Positions 43,786-53,124 of a stretch of 59,839 nucleotides of DNA are shown here, one piece after another (position 1 is the stretch's first letter; every line of letters begins with the position of its first letter). This DNA comes from Arcobacter sp. F2176 (lineage in GTDB: Bacteria; Campylobacterota; Campylobacteria; Campylobacterales; Arcobacteraceae). The notes beneath the pieces were generated by a model. The model was given only the letters and a program-made list of their open reading frames with translations. It was not told the origin of the DNA and searched no databases. The stretch covers positions 1-59,839 of the forward strand of contig NZ_PDJV01000015.1 in assembly GCF_004116465.1 (NCBI RefSeq), written 5' to 3'. The position numbers were made by a program, and so were the translations under genes.

Positions 43786-46608
43786 ATGTCAGCAAATACA
43801 TATGAATCTCTAAATGCAAAAGTAGGTAGACGGTCATTTATGAAAATGGCTGCAGTTGCTACTGCATTTGGAGTGACATCATCTTTTGCAAGTACTACAG
43901 CTACAAGAAAAGCAACTGAAGAAGAGATTAAAAATCCTTTTCCAGGTTCAAAAATGGTTAAATCCGTTTGTACTGCTTGTTCTGTAGGTTGTGGTGTTAT
44001 AGCAGAAGTTCAAAATGGTGTGTGGGTAAGACAAGAAGTCGCTCAAGATCACCCTGTATCACTTGGAGGGCACTGTTGTAAAGGTGCAGATATGATTGAT
44101 ATGGTTAGATCAGAAGTTAGACTTAAACATCCAATGGTGAAAAAAGATGGTCAATGGAAAAGAATCACTTGGGATGAGGCTTTAGACGGTATTGCTTCAA
44201 AACTTGAAGATTTAAGAAAAAAAGATGGACCAGATTCAACAATGTTTTTAGGTTCAGCAAAATTCAATAATGAGCAAGCTTATTATTACAGAAAATTTGC
44301 TGCAATGTTTGGAACTAATAATATAGATCACCAAGCTAGAATTTGACATAGCTCAACAGTTGCCGGTGTGGCAAATACATGGGGTTATGGTGCTATGACA
44401 AATTCTTTAGGAGATATTCAAAACGCAAAAGCGATTATAATTTTTGGAGCGAATCCTGCGGTTAACCACCCAGTTGGATTTCAACATTTTTTAAAAGCAA
44501 AAGAGAGAAATAACGCAAAAATTATTGTAATAGATCCTAGATTTACTAAAACTGCTGCAAAAGCAGATTTATATGCACAAATTAGACCAGGAACTGATAT
44601 TCCATTTATGTATGGAATGTTAAAAATTATTTTCGAAAATGGTTGGCATGACAAAAACTTTATTAATGATAGAGTTTATGGTATGGATGAAATCATGAAA
44701 GAAGCTAAGAATTGGCCTATTGAAAGAGTTGCAGATGTTACAGGTGTAAAAGCAGATTTAATTGTACAAATTACAAAATTATATGCAAAAAGTACGCCAG
44801 GAACATTAATTTGGGCTATGGGTTTAACTCAACACTCAAATGGAACATCAAATACAAGAATGGCTCCAATCTTACAACTTGCTCTTGGAAACATGGGTCT
44901 AGAAGGTGGTGGAACAAACATCTTAAGAGGTCATGATAATGTTCAAGGTGCGACTGACTTTGGTTGTTTAGCTGATTCATTACCAGGATATTATGGTTTA
45001 TCTGAAGGTTCATGGAAATATTTTGCTAATGCTTGGGGTGTAGATTTTGATTGGCTACAAGGTCGATTTAAAGATGCTTCTTGGATGGGTAAAAAAGGTT
45101 TCTCATTAGCTAGATGGTGGGCTGGTGTTTTAGGTGAAAATCCAGGTGAAGATGCAATTCATAATGCAGGTACAAGATTAAAAGCTTTAGTTGTTATGGG
45201 TAATGGTATTACATCAACAGCTCAAACAAAAAAAGTAAAAGAAGCAATTGATAATTTGGAAATTGCAGTGTTCTGTGATCCTTTTGTAAATGAAGGTGCT
45301 ATTATAACTGATAAACAAAATGATGTTTATATTTTACCAGCAACTACTCAATTTGAGACTTCAGGTTCATTAACTGCTACAAATAGATCAGCTCAATGGA
45401 GAGACAAAGTTGTTGAACCAATGTATGAGTGTAAAGCAGATCAAGATATTTTATTTGAACTTGCAAAAAGATTTGGATTCTATGATCAATTTGTTGCTGG
45501 AATGGGAAAAGGTAAAGACTTTACTTGGCCTGAAGATGCAACTAATGAGATAGCAAGAACAATTAAAACTATTGGATTAACTGGTTGGACTGCTGATAGA
45601 TTGAAAAAACATCAAAAAAATTGGCACATGTTTGATCAAGTTACAGGTAGAGGTTATGGAGAAATGACTGGTGAGTACTATGGTTTACCATGGCCTTGTT
45701 GGACAACATCACATTCTGGAAGTCCTGTTTTATATAATATAAACAGATCTGTAAAAGAAGGTGGTATGGGATTCAGAAATAGATTTGGATTAGAACATGA
45801 TGGTGTAGATTTACTTGCAGGTAAAGGAAGTGCACCTAAAGATTCAAATAATAAAGATGGTTACCCAGAAATTACAAAAGATAATATTGAAGAAGTATTA
45901 AAAATCAAGTTAACAGCTGAAGAGAAATCTAAAATTGGTAAAAACTGGAAAGTTGATACATCAAATATTATTGCGGAAAAATGTATGGAAGCTGGAATTG
46001 CTCCTTATGGAAATGCTAAAGCGAGAGCTAAAGTTTGGGGATGGGCAGATGAAATTCCTAAACATAGAGAACCATTACATTCACCAAGAACAGATTTAAC
46101 AAAAGAATATCCAAGTTTTGCAGATAAACCAAATCACTGGAGAGTTGATACAAGATATATTTCTGAGCAAAGTAAGCAAGATTGGGCGAAAGATTTCCCA
46201 ATTAACTTAATTACAGGAAGACTTGTTAACTTAAATGGTGCAGGTATGGAAAATAGAGCAAGTAAATATCTTGCTAAATTAAGTCCAGAGATGTTCTGTG
46301 ATATTAATCCAGATTTAGCTGGTAGATATGGTATTAGAGATGGTTCAATGATGTGGATTCATTCACCTCAAGGAACTAAGATTAAAATAAAAGCTCACTA
46401 TTCTTATTCAGTTAGTCCTGATAGAGTATTTATTCCTATACACTTTGCTGGTGTTATGGAAGGTGAAAGTTTATTACATAAATATCCTGATGGAACTGCA
46501 CCTTATGCAATTGGGGAAAGTGGAAATACTGTTTCTAACTACGGTTATGACATTGTTACACAAATTCCTGAAACAAAAGGTGGATTATGTCAGATAGAAC
46601 AAGCGTAG
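43786..46608 (+). CDS. fdhA: Formate dehydrogenase catalytic subunit FdhA, selenocysteine-containing, copy 2
   Basis: The 940-residue frame crosses TGA at 44344-44346, again codon 187 (DHQARI-U-HSSTVAGVAN). TAT signal GRRSFMKMAA, [4Fe-4S] ligands CTACSVGCGVI...CCKG, and molybdopterin motifs GGGTNILRGHDNVQGATD and IPIHFAGVM are kept. It is clearly homologous to copy 1 along its whole length but differs in the loop after about residue 570, where it lacks several residues. As in copy 1, it should act in the periplasm. Confidence 0.95.
44360..44374 (+). promoter_or_regulatory. SECIS element of fdhA copy 2
   Basis: TTGCC-GGTGT-GGCAA begins 13 bases after the UGA. The loop is identical to copy 1, and the stem has a compensating base-pair change. 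Confidence 0.8.
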
Positions 46609-46618
46609 GAGAAGTAAC

Positions 46619-47233
46619 ATGAGTAGTAATAATGTAGATTTTTCAAGAATGAAATTTTACTGCGATGAACACAGATGTATTCATTGTGATGGTTGCTCTG
46701 TTGCTTGTGCCGAAGCGCATGAGTTACCAGTTGAGATTTCTAGAAGAAAAGTAATAACAGTTAATGAAGGTAAGCAAGGTTTAGAATTTTCTTTATCTAT
46801 TGCTTGTATGCACTGTACAGATGCACCTTGTGAACAAGTTTGTCCTGTAGATTGTTTCTATATTAGAGAAGATGGAATCGTTTTACATGATAAAGATAAA
46901 TGTATCGGTTGTTCATATTGTCTATATGCATGTCCTTTTGGAGCACCACAATTCCCTAAAGATGGGGCATTTGGTACAAAAGGTGTAATGGACAAATGTA
47001 CTATGTGTGCTGGTGGTCCTGATGAAACTAATAGTGAACACGAAAGAGAACTTTACGGTCAAAATAGAATTTCTGAAGGTAAAGTTCCTGTATGTGCAGC
47101 GATGTGTTCTACAAAAGCATTATTAGTTGGTGATTCAGAATCTATCGCAGACATTTATAGAGAAAGAGTAATATCATTTGGTCATGGAGTACAGTCTATG
47201 CCTTATGGTTGGGATAAAGCGTATGGAAAATAA
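46619..47233 (+). CDS. fdhB: Formate dehydrogenase iron-sulfur subunit FdhB, copy 2
   Basis: The 204 residues have four [4Fe-4S] motifs (CIHCDGCSVAC, CMHCTDAPCEQVCPVDC, CIGCSYCLYACPFG, CTMCAGG...CAAMC). The middle part is nearly identical to copy 1, the C-terminus differs. The last codons overlap the following cytochrome gene by 11 bases. AGGAGAAGTAAC is the ribosome binding site. Confidence 0.94.
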   Translation: MSSNNVDFSRMKFYCDEHRCIHCDGCSVACAEAHELPVEISRRKVITVNEGKQGLEFSLSIACMHCTDAPCEQVCPVDCFYIREDGIVLHDKDKCIGCSYCLYACPFGAPQFPKDGAFGTKGVMDKCTMCAGGPDETNSEHERELYGQNRISEGKVPVCAAMCSTKALLVGDSESIADIYRERVISFGHGVQSMPYGWDKAYGK

Positions 47234-48194
47234 AAGTTTTCTAAGTGAATATAAAGCCTATTTAGGAATAGGCTTATTATTCATCCTTTTAACATATTGG
47301 TATTTTTGGTTAGCAACGATAGCGGATATAAATTATGTATATCAGTTTTTATTACAAATGGCACAAGGTAATTTTACAGGACAAGTTGTTCCTTTTGAGA
47401 GTTTAACTCATTATCAACAAATGGAAGTAGGATTATTTGGACCAAAGTATGACGCCATAGCACCAGAAGTTATAAGAGCATTTGAAGAGAGACAACATCT
47501 ACTACCTATAGTTTTTACAGTAGAGTTTTTTCTATTTCTTACGATGTTCATTGTAGCAAAAGGCAGAAAACAAGCAAAAATTACAAGAGAAAATGAAAAA
47601 ATACAAGTTTATTCGATTTTTCAAAGAATTGTAATTCTTTTAAATATTTTATTTATGATTTATCTATTTATCACTGGGTTTTCAATTACATTTGGAAACT
47701 GGACAGGTGGTGGATATATCGCAAGAATGATGAGAGCAACTCATGAGGTAATAGGACTTGGGTGGATTCCAATATGGCTTTGTATGACAATAATAGCCTT
47801 TAAGGACCACAAATATTTTATTAGACCTAGTGGAAAAATTTGGAATAAGATTTTCTTAAGAGGAAAATATAAGCATATGGATAGAATCAATTATTACATG
47901 TTTGTAGCATTTGGTTCAATATTGGTTGTAAGTGGTTTTATCATTTGGTATTTATTTCCAGATGCTTCAACTTATGCACAAACAATACAAGTAAAAAGAT
48001 TTATTCTTTTTTTCCATTTTATGGGAAGTGCAATTATTTCATTTTTTACATTTGAGACCATTTACTCTTATTTTGTATCTGTAAAAGGATACATTCCTGG
48101 TGTTATTACTGGTAAGTTACCAGTTGAATACCTAGAACAGTTAAGACCCGATGTTTTATTGGAAGATAAAACATTAAAAATAGAAGGTAAATAA
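47223..48194 (+). CDS. Extra cytochrome b-like membrane subunit, found only in FDH cluster 2
   Basis: The 323-residue protein has an N-terminal TM (about 11-30), a periplasmic loop of about 75 residues, then four TMs resembling FdhC. Shared lines include IQVYSIFQRIVILLNILFM, FSITFGNWTGGGYIARMM, RATHEVIGLGWIPIW and a late FILFFHFMGSAIISFFTFETIY. ATG 47223 overlaps the fdhB stop; ATG 47178 would put 15 extra residues inside fdhB. It may be an additional quinone- or heme-bearing anchor. Alternatively it could be an older FdhC replaced by the next gene. Confidence 0.75.
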   Translation: MENKSFLSEYKAYLGIGLLFILLTYWYFWLATIADINYVYQFLLQMAQGNFTGQVVPFESLTHYQQMEVGLFGPKYDAIAPEVIRAFEERQHLLPIVFTVEFFLFLTMFIVAKGRKQAKITRENEKIQVYSIFQRIVILLNILFMIYLFITGFSITFGNWTGGGYIARMMRATHEVIGLGWIPIWLCMTIIAFKDHKYFIRPSGKIWNKIFLRGKYKHMDRINYYMFVAFGSILVVSGFIIWYLFPDASTYAQTIQVKRFILFFHFMGSAIISFFTFETIYSYFVSVKGYIPGVITGKLPVEYLEQLRPDVLLEDKTLKIEGK

Positions 48195-48340
48195 GCTTAA
48201 TAGCTTGTTTACTTATATTAAATTTATATTATTATAGTTTGAAGACAAAATATTATTATGCTATTTAATTTATTTGAATTAATAAGTTGATAAGATTTTT
48301 TTTATGACTAAAGTTTTATTGAATTTTTGAGGAGAGATTC

Positions 48341-49219
48341 ATGAAAAAAAGTTTGTTGACATTTTTTATTTTACTATTTGCAACTTATGCAAATGCAGAT
48401 AGTGCAATTTATGGGAAAGATTTATTAATTAATATAATAAATCAAGGAAAAGAAGGAAATTTAGACTTAGCAATGATTTTTACAATTTTGCAGGCTAAGT
48501 ATTTTTCTGTTATATTTTTAGCTATTTCTTTTGGTGTTCCTGTTGTATTTTTTATTCATTATACAATAATTGGACCTATGATATTTTCACATGATAGAAA
48601 GAAAATTTTTATTTTCACTCTCTTTCATAGAACAATACATTGGTTAGCAGGAATATCATTTTTAGTGCTAATACCAACTGGTTTGGTAATGGTATTTGGA
48701 AGTTTCTTCCATGGTGGAGAATTTGTTAGAGTTTGTAAAGAGTTACATGCTGTTTCAACAATTGTTTTTGCAATTGCAGTTGTTCCAATGCTTATAATGT
48801 GGTTCAAAGAAATGTTACCTATTGCAGCAGATATACAATGGATTAAGATATTAGGTGGATACCTAAATAAAAGAAAAGACCCTATTCCTGCAGGAAAATT
48901 TAATGCAGGACAAAAAATGTGGTTTTGGACTTGTACAGCTGGTGGTATTTTAATGATTATCACAGGTGCAATAATGTATTTTCAAGATTTTCATATTGCA
49001 GTACTAAGATCATGGGGAATTATGCAAATTGATGTATTGAGAGTTAGCGTAATACTTCACAATGTAATGGGAATGTTAATGGTAGCTTTATTCTTTACAC
49101 ATGTTTACATGTCAGTATTTGCAATAAAAGGTGCTATTCATAGCATGTTTACAGGATATAAAGAAGAAGAAGAAGTAGAAATACTTCATAGTATTTTTTA
49201 TAAAAAATTAAAAAAATAA
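48341..49219 (+). CDS. fdhC: Formate dehydrogenase cytochrome b subunit FdhC, copy 2
   Basis: The 292-residue protein is closely similar to copy 1, with a signal peptide (MKKSLLTFFILLFATYANA), heme-ligand histidines in FTLFHRTIHWLAGIS, CKELHAVSTIVF and SVILHNVMGML, and GGYLNKRKDPIPAGKFNAGQ (abridged family line) near the middle. TGAGGAGAGATTC precedes it. A 146-base gap separates it from the extra cytochrome gene, so it may have its own promoter. Confidence 0.93.
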   Translation: MKKSLLTFFILLFATYANADSAIYGKDLLINIINQGKEGNLDLAMIFTILQAKYFSVIFLAISFGVPVVFFIHYTIIGPMIFSHDRKKIFIFTLFHRTIHWLAGISFLVLIPTGLVMVFGSFFHGGEFVRVCKELHAVSTIVFAIAVVPMLIMWFKEMLPIAADIQWIKILGGYLNKRKDPIPAGKFNAGQKMWFWTCTAGGILMIITGAIMYFQDFHIAVLRSWGIMQIDVLRVSVILHNVMGMLMVALFFTHVYMSVFAIKGAIHSMFTGYKEEEEVEILHSIFYKKLKK

Positions 49220-49230
49220 AGTATAATATT

Positions 49231-49264
49231 CAAAGCTAGTGAATAACAGCATTCACTAGTTTTG
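49231..49264 (+). terminator. Hairpin after fdhC copy 2
   Basis: CAAAGCTAGTGAAT / ATTCACTAGTTTTG: a 14-bp stem with one G-T pair and a 6-base loop. It separates the enzyme genes from the fdhD operon. Confidence 0.7.
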
Positions 49265-49273
49265 ATAATTTAA

Positions 49274-49294
49274 AATATGCATATTTCGCATATT
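49274..49294. promoter_or_regulatory. Palindrome type II, site 4 (upstream of fdhD)
   Basis: AATATGC - ATATTTC - GCATATT has the same arms and 7-base spacer as sites 1-3, and ends 11 bases before the fdhD start. Confidence 0.65.
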
Positions 49295-49305
49295 AAGGAA
49301 AAGAT

Positions 49306-50097
49306 ATGGATGACAACACAAAATATTTAAAAACAGTAATAATTGACAAACTTATAGAAAATGAAGCTCATGAATTCGAAGATGTGACTATAGAAGAAGC
49401 ACGTCTCAATCTATTTTTAAATGGAGAAAAAGCCATATCAATGATGACTATACCAAAAGATCAAGATGCTCATGCAATTGGTTTTTTGATGAGTGAAAAT
49501 GTTATATCAAGTATAGATGATATTGAGGTTTTAGAAGTAAGTAAAGATGGCTTAAGAGTTGACATAAAAGCTAAAATTGACCAAAATTCTTTACAAAACT
49601 TATATAAAGAAAAAACATTGGTTAGTGGCTGTGGTGGTGGAGTCACTGGCAATATTGAAGGCAGTTTAGAAATACCCTTTAATCAAACTGCTTTTAAAAT
49701 AAAACCTGAAACTATTTATACAGAAGTTAAAAAGTTTTATCAAGAGAGTGAACTTTATAATTTAACAGGATGTGTACACAAAGCTATGATTTATTTGCTT
49801 GAAGGATCAACTATTACAGCAGAAGATATTGGAAGACATAATGCAATTGATAAAGTTATGGGGAAATGTAAACTTCAAAAACTAGATACAACAAAGTCTA
49901 TACTTTTTGTATCAGGAAGATTAAGTTCAGAAATGGTTACAAAAGCTGTTATGCATAAAATCCCAATTATAGTTTCAAGAACAGCCCCAACTTATCTTGG
50001 AGTTCAAACAGCTCATAAACATGGACTTACATTAATTGGTTTTGCTAGAGGTAAAAAGATGAATTTATATACTCATAGTGGGAGAATAGATGTCTAG
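49306..50097 (+). CDS. fdhD: Formate dehydrogenase accessory sulfurtransferase FdhD
   Basis: The 263-residue protein transfers sulfur from a cysteine desulfurase to the Mo/W cofactor of FDH. Family lines include EEARLNLFLNGEKAISMMT, FLMSENVIS, GRHNAIDKVMGK and SRTAPTYLGVQTAHKHGLT. The loop reads VSGCGGGVTG, so only the first cysteine of the CxxC pair known from E. coli FdhD is present. AAGGAAAAGAT is the ribosome binding site. It starts a run of overlapping genes through tupC. Confidence 0.93.
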   Translation: MDDNTKYLKTVIIDKLIENEAHEFEDVTIEEARLNLFLNGEKAISMMTIPKDQDAHAIGFLMSENVISSIDDIEVLEVSKDGLRVDIKAKIDQNSLQNLYKEKTLVSGCGGGVTGNIEGSLEIPFNQTAFKIKPETIYTEVKKFYQESELYNLTGCVHKAMIYLLEGSTITAEDIGRHNAIDKVMGKCKLQKLDTTKSILFVSGRLSSEMVTKAVMHKIPIIVSRTAPTYLGVQTAHKHGLTLIGFARGKKMNLYTHSGRIDV

Positions 50098-50518
50098 TAT
50101 AGATGATAAAGTAAATATACAACTTGATGATACTCAAAAAGAGTTTCTATATACAAACTTAGATGAAGAGGGGAAACTCTCTTGTCTAAAAGCTTTTAAA
50201 GTGGCAAGAAAAATAGGAAGAAAACCAATGGAGATGTCTGCTATTACAAAAAGCTTAGGTATAAAAATTACAAATTGTGAGCTTGGAGTTTTTGGAAAGC
50301 TAAAATTTAAAGATCCAAATATAAATGTATACAACAGAATCAAACAAAACTATATGGGACATAAAACTTTAGAGTGCAAAGTTTTATGGGATGAAGCACA
50401 AAAATCTACACTTAAAACAGTAGGTTCTACTGTAAAAAATTCTGATATTGAAGTTACACATTGTCAACTTGGATGCTTTAGAGAAAAGAAAGGTTTAAAA
50501 AATGAACATAAAAGTTAA
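50090..50518 (+). CDS. Conserved-looking protein of unknown function with duplicated C-x-L-G-x-F motif
   Basis: I do not recognise a domain in these 142 residues. The visible pattern is an internal repeat: KSLGIKITNCELGVFGKLK (about 52-70) and KNSDIEVTHCQLGCFREKKG (about 114-133). The first half (KLSCLKAFKVARKIGRKPMEM) looks like a helix-turn-helix and the two cysteine motifs could bind a metal. It overlaps fdhD by 8 bases and the ModE-like gene by 17. It is cytosolic. A regulator or metal-sensing partner of the ModE-like protein is possible but unproven. Confidence 0.7.
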   Translation: MSSIDDKVNIQLDDTQKEFLYTNLDEEGKLSCLKAFKVARKIGRKPMEMSAITKSLGIKITNCELGVFGKLKFKDPNINVYNRIKQNYMGHKTLECKVLWDEAQKSTLKTVGSTVKNSDIEVTHCQLGCFREKKGLKNEHKS

Positions 50519-50879
50519 AGTTTGGATTGAGGATGATAATAAAAACCTTATTTTTGGAAGTGGGAAAACTGAAATTTTAGAATACATTGACTTAACAGGT
50601 TCTATTTCAAAAACTGCACAAAAAGTAGGTATGAATTACAAAAAAGCATGGAGTCACATAAAAATCTTAGAGAATTATATAGAAGATGATTTAGTTATTA
50701 CACAAAAAGGTAGAGGGGAAGGTAGTGGTACTAAACTAACCCCAAAAGCTAAAGAATTAGTAAACTTGTATAAAACTCTTGATGAAGATATAAAAGAGTT
50801 TGCTCAAAAAAGATTTAATGAACTCTTTATTCTAAAAGAGGATAAAATTATTAGCACAAAGGAAAATACAAATGCATAA
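50502..50879 (+). CDS. ModE-type winged-helix regulator lacking the molybdate-binding domain
   Basis: The 125 residues match only the N-terminal DNA-binding domain of ModE/LysR-type winged helices: GSGKTEILEYIDLTGSISKTAQ (abridged), a recognition helix VGMNYKKAWSHIKIL, a wing TQKGRGEGSGTKLTP and a dimerising helix. The C-terminal TOBE domains that bind oxyanion in E. coli ModE are absent, as in Campylobacter ModE. It could control the type II palindromes around the FDH genes. Tungsten or molybdenum sensing would then need another way in. Confidence 0.82.
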   Translation: MNIKVKVWIEDDNKNLIFGSGKTEILEYIDLTGSISKTAQKVGMNYKKAWSHIKILENYIEDDLVITQKGRGEGSGTKLTPKAKELVNLYKTLDEDIKEFAQKRFNELFILKEDKIISTKENTNA

Positions 50880-51864
50880 ACTAAATATTTTGCAATATAA
50901 TAATATGCAAAATTTCCATATTAGAGATGAATTAAAATTGAATATTCTAAGTGATAATATTGAATACTTAAATTTAGAGAAAGAATTTTTAGGAAAATAT
51001 AATTTTTCTAGATTAAATACTTTTTCTTTTTGTAAAGCTGGATTTTTAGACCTATTAATTCAATTAAATAAAAAAGGTAAAATAGCTATTTCTGTTGGTG
51101 AAACACAAAGTTTAGTAGAAGCTGGAAAAGAGTTTGAAGAATTAGGGTTTAAATTAACTTGGATAAATTTACAAAAAGATGGCACATTAAATATAAAAGA
51201 TATTTCAAATATAAAGATTGATTTTGCTTTTATATCTTCCTATGTAATGGATACTTTTGTCAAAATAAACCTTGAAGAAATAAAAAGTTTATCCAAAGCA
51301 AAAATAATCTCAAATGCAAGTGCAGCTATTGATAGAACTAGTGATGCTATATATTTTGATTGTTATAAACTTACTGGCTTTTCATTTGATGGAGTAATAC
51401 TTTTTGATGATGAATTATTTGATGAAAAATCAATAGGTTTTACAAATCCAATAGCAGTTGATTTAATATATGAAGCTTTAAAAAATCAAATTTTTGAGGA
51501 AACATCAAAAAAACTATTTGAAGAAAATCTAAAAGAAGTTTTAAAAGATGATATCTACTTTTTTGTAGATAATAAACTGACTCTACCCTACTCTTTGCAT
51601 TTTGCACTTAAAGGAATAAAAGCAAGAGAATTAATAAGAACCTTAGCCTTAGATAATATACATATTACAAATGGTGAAGGCTGTTCTTTAGGTCTTTCAA
51701 AACCTTCACAAATCATCCAAGCTATGGGATATGATGAAACAACTAGCCGAAACTCTATTTCATTTAGTTTTGATAGAAAATATACTAAAGAAGAAGTTGA
51801 AATAATAGTTAAAAAACTAGCAAAAAAATATAGACAAATAAAAGTTTTAAATGAAGGAAAATAG
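50872..51864 (+). CDS. Divergent class V aminotransferase / cysteine desulfurase (NifS-like)
   Basis: The 330-residue PLP enzyme is shorter than IscS/NifS (about 390-400). It keeps the PLP lysine region FDCYKLTGFSFDG (Lys166), the cysteine loop ITNGEGCSLGLSKPSQ (Cys272) and the C-terminal line AMGYDETTSRNSISFSF. The N-terminal third is reduced. Position between fdhD and moeA suggests it is the dedicated sulfur donor for FdhD. Selenocysteine lyase activity to feed SelD is an alternative. AAAGGAAAATACAA precedes the ATG, and a type II palindrome lies inside its first codons. Confidence 0.75.
   Translation: MHKLNILQYNNMQNFHIRDELKLNILSDNIEYLNLEKEFLGKYNFSRLNTFSFCKAGFLDLLIQLNKKGKIAISVGETQSLVEAGKEFEELGFKLTWINLQKDGTLNIKDISNIKIDFAFISSYVMDTFVKINLEEIKSLSKAKIISNASAAIDRTSDAIYFDCYKLTGFSFDGVILFDDELFDEKSIGFTNPIAVDLIYEALKNQIFEETSKKLFEENLKEVLKDDIYFFVDNKLTLPYSLHFALKGIKARELIRTLALDNIHITNGEGCSLGLSKPSQIIQAMGYDETTSRNSISFSFDRKYTKEEVEIIVKKLAKKYRQIKVLNEGK
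50901..50923. promoter_or_regulatory. Palindrome type II, site 5, inside the NifS-like gene start
   Basis: TAATATGC-AAAATTT-CCATATTA matches the 23-base pattern with one mismatch (C for G in the right arm). Confidence 0.4.
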
Positions 51865-53112
51865 ATGAATCAAAAATTAAACTTTTTAGACTTTGAAGAA
51901 GCTTTTTCAAAAAGCTTAGAATTGGTAAATAAAATTTCTAAAGTGGAGATAGTACCTCTTTCATCTTCTTTAGGAAGAATAATATCAAAAGATATTATTT
52001 GTAGAAAGAACCTTCCCTCTTTTGACAACTCTGCTATGGATGGCTTTGCTATAAAGTTTGCTGATGCAGGCAAAACATTAAAAATCAACAAAGTGATTTT
52101 TGCAGGTGATAAAAATGAAAAAGTAAAAGAGTCATTAAAAGATAATGAATGTTATAAAATCATGACAGGAGCAAAAGTTCCAAGTGATGCTGATACTATT
52201 ATTCCAATAGAAAATTGTACTAATGTAACAAAAGAGAGTGTTACCGTTCCTCAAGATATAAAAAAAGGCTCAAACCTACGATTAAAAGGAGAAGAACAAA
52301 AAGAAGGAAATATTCTTTTTTCTAAAGGTGAAGAGATAAATTCATCTCATGTTACTCTTTTAGCTTCTCAAGGTATTGTTATGGTTGAAGTTTATAGGAA
52401 AATATCTATCGCCATTGTTTCAACAGGAAATGAGATAAAAGAACCTTGGGAAAATGCAGATGAAGAAGAGATATATAACTGTAACTCTTTTGCTTTAATT
52501 TCTCAACTAAAAGAAAAAGGATTTGATGCCACTTATTGTGGTGTAGTTCCTGACAACTTAGAAAAATCAAAAGAATATATCAGTAATCTAAAAAGCTATG
52601 ATGTAATAATTACAACAGGCGGTATTTCAATGGGGGATGCTGATTTTGTAGGAGAGGCATTCTTACAAAATGGTTTAGAAACAGCTTTTCATGGTGTAAA
52701 TATAAAACCAGGTAGACCTATTATGATGGGAAAAATGGATAAAACAGTAGTGATTTGTTTGCCAGGTAATCCACTTACAGCAATGGTAAATATATATTTA
52801 TTTGTAATTCCTATGTTAAAAAAACTACAAGGAGCAAATGAATACTACCATGATATATCAAAAGCTGAAAATAAAACAGAATTTAAAACTAAAAAAGGGA
52901 GGGTAAATATAGTATTAGGAACGATTAAAAATGCGAAGTTTTATGTGACAAGAAACAACAAATATGGATCAGGAATGATTACAGCACTTTATGAGAGTAA
53001 CACAATTTTAGTTACTAATGATTCCACATCATTAATAAGTGAAAATCAAGAGATTAAAGTAATAGAATTCAATAAAAAATTACAAAATACACAAATTAAT
53101 ATATTTAACTAA
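51865..53112 (+). CDS. moeA: Molybdopterin molybdenumtransferase MoeA
   Basis: The 415-residue enzyme inserts metal into molybdopterin. Family motifs are LPSFDNSAMDGFAIKF, KIMTGAKVPSDADTIIPIE (abridged), STGNEIKEPWE, ITTGGISMGDADFVGEA and CLPGNPLTAMVNIYLF. It follows the NifS-like stop directly and precedes tupA by 12 bases, so it is likely the tungsten-handling MoeA for these FDHs. A second MoeA elsewhere in the genome would support that. Confidence 0.93.
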   Translation: MNQKLNFLDFEEAFSKSLELVNKISKVEIVPLSSSLGRIISKDIICRKNLPSFDNSAMDGFAIKFADAGKTLKINKVIFAGDKNEKVKESLKDNECYKIMTGAKVPSDADTIIPIENCTNVTKESVTVPQDIKKGSNLRLKGEEQKEGNILFSKGEEINSSHVTLLASQGIVMVEVYRKISIAIVSTGNEIKEPWENADEEEIYNCNSFALISQLKEKGFDATYCGVVPDNLEKSKEYISNLKSYDVIITTGGISMGDADFVGEAFLQNGLETAFHGVNIKPGRPIMMGKMDKTVVICLPGNPLTAMVNIYLFVIPMLKKLQGANEYYHDISKAENKTEFKTKKGRVNIVLGTIKNAKFYVTRNNKYGSGMITALYESNTILVTNDSTSLISENQEIKVIEFNKKLQNTQINIFN

Positions 53113-53124
53113 AAAGGAAACAAT

